Program-made: the position numbers and the translations under genes | Notes under the pieces: model-generated | What the model was told of the DNA's origin: nothing | The model's input: the letters and a program-made list of their open reading frames with translations, nothing else | Database searches by the model: none | Assembly (NCBI GenBank): GCA_964452115.1 | Contig: CAYVKY010000069.1 | Location: forward strand, 1-12,071 | DNA from: CAYVKY01 sp964452115 | Lineage (GTDB): Bacteria; Bacteroidota; Ignavibacteria; Tepidaquicellales; Tepidaquicellaceae | Length of the DNA stretch: 12,071 nt | Reading direction: 5' to 3' | Shown here: piece after piece, positions 1 through 5,545 of the stretch | Layout of the letters: each line of letters starts with the position of its first letter | Numbering within the stretch: the first letter of the stretch is position 1

Positions 1-204
1 AGGTACGCAGGTATATTTTATCCTTCTATGCTGGGTTGTCGATTCTGTATTGTTGATAAAAGTGACTCTATATAAGGTAAAGATATGTTAATTGGAAAAA
101 TTTGCAAAATGTTGGCGATACTCCATTTAAACATAATAATTTATAAAAAATAGGTTATAACCTTCATGAAATGATATTTAATTTTGGTGGGATGGATTTT
201 TTTT

Positions 205-747
205 ATGAAAAGGATTTTATGCTTAATTTTAATCATTATTTGCTTTTTTTATATTCACGGAATGGCAGGAAAATTCATTATATTATCAATTTTATTTTTG
301 TTTTTGGCTAAGCCGGCATTACCGCAGTCATCCGAAGCGCAATTCAGTTATGAAATTGAAATCGAAACATTTATGGGGATGCTTGACGGAATATTCAGCG
401 ATTCATTGATTGATGAAATCACTTACTGCCTGCCCGACCATTTGAAAATTTGTAACTTCGCCGTCGGCGATTTTTCAGGGGATACGCTTGCGGATATCGC
501 AATTTCATATAAAGATAAAACATGCTCCTCAAATACTTTAAAAGTCATTCTGCTTGTGAATACAAAAACTTCGTTCGTTTTAGCAGCGGAGCGTTATTTG
601 AAATGGCAGAATAATCCCTTTGATATATCATTCCTTATTAAAAATCACAACTGCATCATTACATCAAGGCAAAAGGAAAAGTGGATTTTTGCTACATACA
701 CCTATAAAAACAACATATTAAAACAAATCAGCGAAGAGAAATATTAG
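205..747 (+). CDS. Small exported protein of unknown function with one FG-GAP/VCBS-like motif
   Basis: I do not recognise this protein as a named family. From the ATG at 205 it has 180 residues. The first 45 are very hydrophobic: a Lys-Arg start with an Ile/Leu/Phe core, then from Met20 (ATG at 262) a second stretch that alone looks like a classical signal peptide ending near SSEA-Q. The true start may therefore be 262; a TTG at 184 is also in frame but less likely. No good ribosome binding site decides between them. Around residues 87-103 the segment VGDFSGDTLADIAISY resembles the Asp-rich loop of FG-GAP/VCBS repeats, which bind calcium in beta-propeller blades. Only one such repeat is seen, so a full propeller is not possible. 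The rest looks like beta-rich soluble protein with several cysteines. Export to the periplasm or surface is inferred. An inverted repeat starts at its stop codon and a terminator-like palindrome follows. Confidence 0.7.
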   Translation: MKRILCLILIIICFFYIHGMAGKFIILSILFLFLAKPALPQSSEAQFSYEIEIETFMGMLDGIFSDSLIDEITYCLPDHLKICNFAVGDFSGDTLADIAISYKDKTCSSNTLKVILLVNTKTSFVLAAERYLKWQNNPFDISFLIKNHNCIITSRQKEKWIFATYTYKNNILKQISEEKY

Positions 748-765
748 TGAAATATTATTCACTAA
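744..765. repeat. Perfect 8-bp inverted repeat, possible upstream activator site for hsp20
   Basis: TTAGTGAA at 744-751 is the exact reverse complement of TTCACTAA at 758-765, with a 6-nt AT spacer. The left arm overlaps the stop codon of the preceding gene. The centre lies about 105 bp upstream of the transcription start predicted from the sigma-54 promoter at 833-849, within the usual range for sites bound by sigma-54 enhancer-binding proteins. It is not followed by a T-run, so a terminator role is less likely. The regulator, if any, is unknown; the role is inference. Confidence 0.4.
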
Positions 766-778
766 ATTGTATTATTTG

Positions 779-819
779 TCAATATTATGAAATATATTTC
801 CTAATATTGATTTTTTTTT
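779..819 (+). terminator. AT-rich 32-bp near-perfect palindrome followed by nine Ts
   Basis: Bases 779-810 form a palindrome with 15 of 16 pairs matching: outer arms TCAATATTA (779-787) and TAATATTGA (802-810) flank a perfect inner palindrome GAAATATATTTC (789-800). Nine Ts follow directly at 811-819. As RNA this is a hairpin plus U-tract, so it fits a rho-independent terminator for the gene ending at 747, although the stem is almost pure A-T and would be weak for its length. The same symmetry could be a protein-binding site, since it sits between the sigma-54 promoter and the dyad at 744-765. I prefer the terminator reading. Confidence 0.55.
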
Positions 820-832
820 CTCTAATTGTGGT

Positions 833-849
833 TTGGCACGATAATTGCA
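833..849 (+). promoter_or_regulatory. Sigma-54 (RpoN) -24/-12 promoter of hsp20
   Basis: The sequence TTGGCACGATAATTGCA matches the sigma-54 consensus YTGGCACG-N4-TTGCW at every defined position. The invariant GG is at 835-836 and the invariant GC at 847-848, with the correct spacing. Counting from the -12 base, transcription should start near A860. That leaves a leader of about 37 nt containing a strong ribosome binding site, AAGGAG at 883-888, eight bases before the hsp20 ATG at 897. Sigma-54 promoters are silent without an ATP-driven enhancer-binding protein, so hsp20 is probably switched on by a dedicated activator. No CIRCE element (GAGTGC-type inverted repeat for HrcA) is seen. Confidence 0.8.
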
Positions 850-896
850 ACTAAGTAGGAAACTTGAAAATAAAATAAATATAAGGAGATAAAAAA

Positions 897-1334
897 ATGA
901 CATTAGTAAAATTCAAAAAAGATTCCGATTTAATCGGTGATACTTTTAAATCAATTTTCAATAATCCGTTCTTCCCGTTCAGGGATGAAATGTTTTCTAA
1001 TACAAACCTTGTCCCGAGAACGAGAATAACCGAAGATAAAGACAATGTGTATATAACTTTGGAAATGGCAGGATTATCTAAGGATGAAATCAAAATTAAT
1101 CTTGAAAAAGAAATTTTGACAATCAGCGGCACCAAGAAACAAGAGACACATAAAGAAGAGTCAAATCTGATTATGAATGAAATACAGTATGGTGAATTCG
1201 CCAGAAGTTTTAATATCACAAATGACATAAACGTGGAAGCAATTAAAGCAGACTTTAAGGACGGAGTTTTAAGTCTGACGCTTCCAAAAAGAGAAGAATC
1301 AAAACCGGTCGTAAAAGAAATTAAGATTGGTTAA
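897..1334 (+). CDS. hsp20: Small heat-shock protein, Hsp20/alpha-crystallin family
   Basis: This is an ATP-independent holdase of the cytoplasm: sHSP oligomers bind unfolding proteins and pass them to DnaK and ClpB for refolding. The protein has 145 residues, normal for bacterial class A sHSPs. Residues 1-40 form a variable Phe-rich N-terminal arm (FNNPFFPF). The alpha-crystallin domain runs from about 43 to 132, including VYITLEMAGLSKDEIKI and the diagnostic ADFKDGVLSLTLPK with the conserved G-V-L. The C-terminus carries the I-x-I anchor (IKI, 142-144) that docks into a neighbouring subunit's groove. The ATG at 897 is supported by AAGGAG eight bases upstream. The gene lies 83 nt before dnaK on the same strand, so holdase and refolding chaperone may share a transcript. 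The sigma-54 promoter just upstream is the likely main control. Confidence 0.97.
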   Translation: MTLVKFKKDSDLIGDTFKSIFNNPFFPFRDEMFSNTNLVPRTRITEDKDNVYITLEMAGLSKDEIKINLEKEILTISGTKKQETHKEESNLIMNEIQYGEFARSFNITNDINVEAIKADFKDGVLSLTLPKREESKPVVKEIKIG

Positions 1335-1353
1335 TATAAAAAGCTGAAATCAA

Positions 1354-1383
1354 TTCCTGCCTCTGAAATTTCAGGGGCAGGAA
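1354..1383 (+). promoter_or_regulatory. 30-bp self-complementary hairpin between hsp20 and dnaK
   Basis: Bases 1354-1383 pair end to end: 14 Watson-Crick pairs and one G-U, with outer arms TTCCTGCC and GGCAGGAA and inner CTGAAA/TTTCAG. The stem includes a GC-rich part (CCTGCC/GGCAGG) and would be stable in the hsp20-dnaK mRNA. It is followed by AAATTTAAATTA rather than a U-run, so it is not a standard terminator. Possible roles are a partial terminator that lowers dnaK relative to hsp20, a barrier protecting hsp20 mRNA from 3' exonucleases, or a DNA operator. The sequence shows the structure only. Confidence 0.65.
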
Positions 1384-1417
1384 AATTTAAATTATAAAGA
1401 AAGGATTAAAAAAATTT

Positions 1418-3358
1418 ATGGGTAAAATAATTGGTATAGATTTAGGTACAACAAATTCCTGCGTATCGGTGATGGAAGGTAATAATCCCGTTGTAATTCC
1501 TAATGCCGAAGGTATGAGAACCACGCCTTCGATAGTTGCGTTTACAAAAACGGGCGATATACTTGTAGGCGATCCGGCCAAAAGGCAGGCAGTGACAAAT
1601 CCTCAGAATACCGTTTACTCCATAAAACGTTTTATGGGCAGGAGGTACGACGAAGTTTCTACCGAAATTAAGGAAGTACCTTACAAGATTATTAAAGGAG
1701 ACAACGATGTCGCAAGAGTTGAAGTGTTTGAGAAAAACACAAACCAGAATAAGATATATTCCCCGCCTGAAATTTCGGCGATGATTCTCCGCAAAATGAA
1801 AAAAACTGCGGAAGATTATCTTGGCGAACCTGTTTCCGAAGCGGTGATAACCGTTCCGGCATATTTCAATGACTCACAAAGACAGGCAACAAAGGATGCC
1901 GGCATTATTGCAGGACTCGATGTTAAACGTATTATCAATGAGCCGACTGCCGCATCACTGGCATACGGCCTTGATAAAAAGAAAAAGAATGAAAAAGTAG
2001 CAGTGTATGACCTCGGCGGCGGTACATTTGATATTTCCATTCTGGAACTCGGTGAAGGAGTGTTTGAAGTGAAGTCAACCAATGGTGACGGACACCTTGG
2101 CGGCGATGATTTTGACCACAGACTTATTGATTATCTGGCTGAAGAATTCCAGAAAAAAGAAGGCATTGACCTTCGCAAAGACCCGATGGCTATGCAAAGA
2201 CTGAAAGAAGCAGCGGAAACCGCAAAAAAGAATCTTTCATCAAGTTCTCAGACAGAAGTGAATCTGCCTTATATCACAGCAACTGCTGACGGTCCGAAGT
2301 TTCTGGTTGAGACAATCACAAAAGCCAAATTCGAATCGTTAATAGGCGATCTGGTTGACAGAACGATTGCACCTTGCCAAAAGGCAATTAATGATTCGGG
2401 ATTCTCGATAAATGAAATTGATGAAGTAATTTTAGTCGGAGGTTCAACAAGAATTCCTTTGGTTCAGGAATCGGTGAAAAAGATATTCGGCAAAGAGCCC
2501 AATAAAGGCGTAAACCCCGACGAAGTTGTTGCAGTTGGTGCAGCAATTCAGGGCGGCGTTCTCACGGGCGATGTAACCGATGTGCTTCTGCTGGATGTTA
2601 CTCCGCTTTCACTTGGAATTGAAACGCTCGGCGGCGTGATGACAAAGCTTATTGATGCAAATACAACTATTCCTTCAAAGAAGTCGCAGACATTCTCTAC
2701 AGCAAGCGACAATCAGCCTTCGGTTGAAATTCACGTGCTGCAGGGTGAAAGACAAATGGCACAGGACAACAGAACACTTGGAAGATTCCATCTGGAAGGA
2801 CTTCCTCCTGCGCCGAGAGGTATTCCGCAGATTGAAGTAACGTTCGACATTGATGCAAACGGAATTTTGCACGTGCTTGCAAAAGACCTTGGTACGGGCA
2901 AATCACAGGATATCAGAATCACGCATTCAAGCGGCTTGTCAGAACAGGAAATTGAAAAAATGAAAAAAGATGCAAAGGAACATGAACAAGATGATAAAAA
3001 GAAACGCGATTTGATTGATATTAAGAATCAGGCAGATTCGATGGTATTTCAGGGTGAAAAACAGTTAAAAGAATTTGAATCGAAACTAGATGGTGCAGCA
3101 ACTTCAAAAATCCAGACAGCAATTGACCGTCTGAAAAATGCTGCAAAGACTGACAACTACAATGAAATTAAGAGTGCAATTGATGAATATAATGCTGTAT
3201 GGAATGAAGCATCCTCAAAGATGTATTCGCAGGCAAATCCTAATGCAGGAGCAGGCGGTGCACAGAATGCTCAGGGTGAACAGCAGCAGCAGGCAGGAAA
3301 GCCGGATGATGGCGGTGTAGAAAACGCGGACTATGAAGTAGTTGACGATAAAAAATAA
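1418..3358 (+). CDS. dnaK: Chaperone protein DnaK (Hsp70)
   Basis: DnaK is the ATP-driven cytoplasmic Hsp70 chaperone that, with DnaJ and GrpE, binds hydrophobic segments of unfolded proteins and refolds them. At 646 residues it is full length. The nucleotide-binding domain (about 1-385) shows all Hsp70 signatures: IGIDLGTTNSCV near residue 5, VYDLGGGTFDISIL near 197, and ILVGGSTRIPLVQ near 340; the phosphate-loop region ITVPAYFNDSQRQATKDAG is also intact. The interdomain linker DVLLLDVTPLSLGIE and the substrate-binding domain (SFSTASDNQ-type loop, ERQMAQDNRTLGRFHL) follow. A helical lid leads into a Gly/Gln-rich tail and the acidic end VENADYEVVDDKK, close to the usual DnaK C-terminus. A purine-rich AAAGGA about 12 nt upstream serves as ribosome binding site. 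dnaJ and grpE are not in this window. A strong hairpin terminator follows 20 nt after the stop. Confidence 0.99.
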   Translation: MGKIIGIDLGTTNSCVSVMEGNNPVVIPNAEGMRTTPSIVAFTKTGDILVGDPAKRQAVTNPQNTVYSIKRFMGRRYDEVSTEIKEVPYKIIKGDNDVARVEVFEKNTNQNKIYSPPEISAMILRKMKKTAEDYLGEPVSEAVITVPAYFNDSQRQATKDAGIIAGLDVKRIINEPTAASLAYGLDKKKKNEKVAVYDLGGGTFDISILELGEGVFEVKSTNGDGHLGGDDFDHRLIDYLAEEFQKKEGIDLRKDPMAMQRLKEAAETAKKNLSSSSQTEVNLPYITATADGPKFLVETITKAKFESLIGDLVDRTIAPCQKAINDSGFSINEIDEVILVGGSTRIPLVQESVKKIFGKEPNKGVNPDEVVAVGAAIQGGVLTGDVTDVLLLDVTPLSLGIETLGGVMTKLIDANTTIPSKKSQTFSTASDNQPSVEIHVLQGERQMAQDNRTLGRFHLEGLPPAPRGIPQIEVTFDIDANGILHVLAKDLGTGKSQDIRITHSSGLSEQEIEKMKKDAKEHEQDDKKKRDLIDIKNQADSMVFQGEKQLKEFESKLDGAATSKIQTAIDRLKNAAKTDNYNEIKSAIDEYNAVWNEASSKMYSQANPNAGAGGAQNAQGEQQQQAGKPDDGGVENADYEVVDDKK

Positions 3359-3378
3359 TCCTCCTTAACCTATAAACG

Positions 3379-3414
3379 AAAAGGCGGATACTTAAAAAGT
3401 ATCCGCCTTTTTTT
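3379..3414 (+). terminator. Strong rho-independent terminator after dnaK, also between convergent genes
   Basis: A perfect 15-bp stem (3379-3393 with 3397-3411, core GGCGGATACTT/AAGTATCCGCC) encloses an AAA loop and runs into seven Ts (3408-3414) on the + strand. It lies 20 nt after the dnaK stop and is the textbook terminator of that transcript. On the - strand the T-run is shorter (four Ts then CG), so it may also stop the T9SS gene transcript, which ends at 3431, but less efficiently. The same element recurs at 5498-5533. Confidence 0.92.
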
Positions 3415-3430
3415 ATTTATTTCTGAATAA

Positions 3431-5284
3431 TTATTTAAGGAGAATTAACTTCTTTACATCCGTAAATCCGTTTATATCAAGTTTATAGAAATAAATTCCG
3501 CTCGAAAGATTTGATGCATTGAAGTCCAGAGAATAAGTTCCTGCCTGTTTGTTTTCGTTTAAAAGTAACGCAACTTCTTTCCCAAGTATATCATATACTT
3601 TCAGCATTGCAAATCCGGCTCGTGCAATGTCAAATGAAATACGGGTTACAGGATTGAACGGATTCGGGTAATTCTGCCTGAGTGTATATTTTTCCGGCGT
3701 TGTCAAATCTCCTCCGACTGATACCACACCTGAATTGCATCCTGCAGAAACGTACACTCCTGTACCGCTTCCTACAGAAAATGTTGCAAAACAGCTGTCG
3801 GAGGCTAACCTATACCCTGCTCTGATTGGGGTAAATGACGACGATGCAGCAACAGGGTTCACCTGAACAGCAGGAAACATGTATCCTCTGTTTTGACGGA
3901 CAATGAAAATATTTGAAGTTGTTCCCTGTGTTTTTGCATTTGCATATCCGATTCTGAATGTATTTGGTACTTTATATATCGCGGAAACGTCTACATATAT
4001 CGTTGTATCTGAAGACCCTTCTATATAAGTACCTGTCCAGCTTGTCCCGTCATTGGTTGTTTTATATCCATAGCAATCCCAGTCACCTCCGGAATAAAAC
4101 CGTCTGGAGACGATTATACCGGTAGTTGAATCCAACCCTGTAAATGCTATTCTCGGCTTCATAGATTTAAGCGGTTCTGATATCTGCGGGTAATATACCG
4201 GTGCCGCAGCACCATAATCTTTTGAATAGATAAGAAAAAGATTATTTGTATTACTGTTATACAAACTGTATACCGAAATCAAAGTCGGAGACCCGAGCGA
4301 ATCGGAAAATGCAATGTCGCAGTAAGCCTGTGTTGAATCCGATTGTCCGGAGGAATGCCACCAATAGGTTCCTGCTGAAGTAAAGTTCCTGTAAGTAATC
4401 GTCGGCGTTGCATCAAATGGATTTGTTATTATCATAAATTTTGACTTCAGATGATGCACACTTGTAGCGGTTAGAGAGTCTGTAATAAGCAGATTATATA
4501 TATATGCGTAAGGATATTTGGCATTATCAGATGTAATGCGTGAGTTGATAACTCTAACTCCTGCCACTGCATTATATAAATTGCTGTAATAAAACGACGA
4601 ACCGTCAGATTTGAATCTTGAAATAATACTGTAGGTAACAGTTGAACTCGAAACTCCTGCAGTAATATATATATAAGCATCGGTACCGTTATTAATTGCC
4701 TCGATATCAAGCTCGTCATCTCTGAAATGGAGGCCATTACTTGTATATGCGAACCAATTCACATAAGTCCAGTGAATTCCCCCGTCAAGAGATTTGAAAA
4801 GTTTCAGAGTATCCGAACCGGTGGAATTATATTGTGTTGCGGCAACATATATTATACCGGTTACTCTGTCAGTGCTGGTCGCTTTTGCCCAGAAACCGAA
4901 TGTGTTGTTTATAATTGTGAAATAGTAATCCAAATCACTTCCGATTTCCTGATTTACTATCCCGAAAACAGCCTTAGGAGTGCTTTCAGAACCGTCAGAC
5001 CGAATTGATTTATTACCTGTAATTGCATCCAAATCCTTCTGCAATTTTTCGGCTAACGTATTATCTCCCCTGAGCCTTGCTTGATTTATTTCATTAACAG
5101 TTTGTTCAAGTTTCCCCCTGTCGAAATTTTGTTGATTAGATTGTGAGATTATTTCCTGCATCCCTTTTGGCAATTCATTCCCGAAGACAATATTTTTATC
5201 GCTCAAATCTTTTTGAGCCATTGCCAAAGAAGGTAAAATAATCAACAAGCTAAAAATAATGTGTATTACTTTTAGACGTTCCAT
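3431..5284 (-). CDS. Secreted Asp-box (BNR-like) protein with T9SS sorting domain, copy 1
   Basis: The substrate and reaction are unknown; the protein is predicted to be exported and delivered to the cell surface by the type IX secretion system. It has 617 residues. A signal peptide of about 23 residues (hydrophobic core IIFSLLIILPSL, cleavage after AMA) is followed by a charged, probably helical segment (about 38-90). A long beta-rich region follows, with two Asp-box motifs of the S/T-x-D/N-x-G-x-x-W type: SLDGGIHW (165-172) and TTNDGTSW (409-416). Such motifs mark sialidase-like beta-propeller blades; two are too few to claim sialidase activity. The type A sorting domain spans about 533-617 (QNYPNPFNP, VYDILGKEV, SGIYFYKL) and is removed when the protein is anchored or released. 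The ATG is fixed by AAAGGAG just upstream. The gene is the duplicate of 5546-7399 and converges on dnaK. A binding or structural surface protein is equally possible. Confidence 0.95.
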   Translation of the reverse strand: MERLKVIHIIFSLLIILPSLAMAQKDLSDKNIVFGNELPKGMQEIISQSNQQNFDRGKLEQTVNEINQARLRGDNTLAEKLQKDLDAITGNKSIRSDGSESTPKAVFGIVNQEIGSDLDYYFTIINNTFGFWAKATSTDRVTGIIYVAATQYNSTGSDTLKLFKSLDGGIHWTYVNWFAYTSNGLHFRDDELDIEAINNGTDAYIYITAGVSSSTVTYSIISRFKSDGSSFYYSNLYNAVAGVRVINSRITSDNAKYPYAYIYNLLITDSLTATSVHHLKSKFMIITNPFDATPTITYRNFTSAGTYWWHSSGQSDSTQAYCDIAFSDSLGSPTLISVYSLYNSNTNNLFLIYSKDYGAAAPVYYPQISEPLKSMKPRIAFTGLDSTTGIIVSRRFYSGGDWDCYGYKTTNDGTSWTGTYIEGSSDTTIYVDVSAIYKVPNTFRIGYANAKTQGTTSNIFIVRQNRGYMFPAVQVNPVAASSSFTPIRAGYRLASDSCFATFSVGSGTGVYVSAGCNSGVVSVGGDLTTPEKYTLRQNYPNPFNPVTRISFDIARAGFAMLKVYDILGKEVALLLNENKQAGTYSLDFNASNLSSGIYFYKLDINGFTDVKKLILLK

Positions 5285-5419
5285 TTTATTCTCCTTTTTT
5301 GGATTAATGAATTTGTGGGTTTATGCTAAATAAACAAGTAAATATTAATAAAAGTTTAATATTCCCAATGAATAAATTAATCGGCTAAACGGAAAATTAA
5401 ATTGCTTTCAGAAATATTT

Positions 5420-5479
5420 TTAAATTTCCAAATTTTCCCCCAATAGTTCGTTCATTTCGTTGTATTTTTCGAGATAGTC
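5420..5479 (-). pseudogene. Relic of the 3' end of an inorganic pyrophosphatase gene (ppa)
   Basis: Reading the - strand from 5479, 19 open codons and a TAA give DYLEKYNEMNELLGENLEI. The complete pyrophosphatase encoded at 7660-8334 ends DYMEYFSEMNELLKRQI. Over the shared 13 residues 9 are identical, and 29 of 39 bases match. Upstream of the Asp codon the similarity stops abruptly at TCCT (5478-5481, + strand) and the duplicated dnaK terminator begins. The relic has no start codon or catalytic part and cannot make an enzyme. It is best explained as the piece of ppa carried along when the neighbouring T9SS gene was duplicated. Confidence 0.75.
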
Positions 5480-5497
5480 CTCCTTAACCTATAAACG

Positions 5498-5533
5498 AAA
5501 AGGCGGATACTTATTAAGTATCCGCCTTTTTTT
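5498..5533. terminator. Duplicated copy of the dnaK terminator
   Basis: The stem AAAAGGCGGATACTT/AAGTATCCGCCTTTT is identical to the one after dnaK; only the loop differs (ATT in place of AAA). The seven-T run (5527-5533) is still on the + strand, although no + strand gene ends nearby, which marks it as a passenger of the duplication. It may now terminate the - strand T9SS gene ending at 5546, where the hairpin is followed by only four Ts. Confidence 0.85.
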
Positions 5534-5545
5534 ATGCGAATAATT

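Larger units (their letters stand above)
3359..5481. repeat. Tandem duplication, unit copy 1 (terminator - T9SS gene - ppa 3' relic)
   Basis: This unit starts with TCCT immediately after the dnaK stop codon. It contains the dnaK terminator, the first T9SS gene, its upstream region and a relic of the ppa 3' end, and it finishes with TCCT at 5478-5481. Copy 2 (5478-7715) has the same order. The first 36 bases of both copies are identical, from TCCTCCTTAACC to the terminator stem. The coding parts are, by eye, roughly three-quarters identical in protein, with equal length. Copy 1 is about 115 nt shorter, all of it lost upstream of its T9SS gene. Confidence 0.75.

Noticed and set aside
1..91. Possible tail of a gene entering from the left (frame 1 open to a TAA at 73-75, frame 2 to 89-91).
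   Set aside because: All three forward frames are open for a while by chance at this composition. The fragments are too short and unlike any family I know, so nothing can be called in 1-204.
92..106. Second sigma-54-like site (TTGGAAAAATTTGC) before the first gene.
   Set aside because: The GG and GC are 10 instead of 12 bases apart and the CACG bases are missing.
851..1228. Open frame on the - strand opposite hsp20.
   Set aside because: Shadow of a well-supported sHSP gene, with no start signals or family resemblance.
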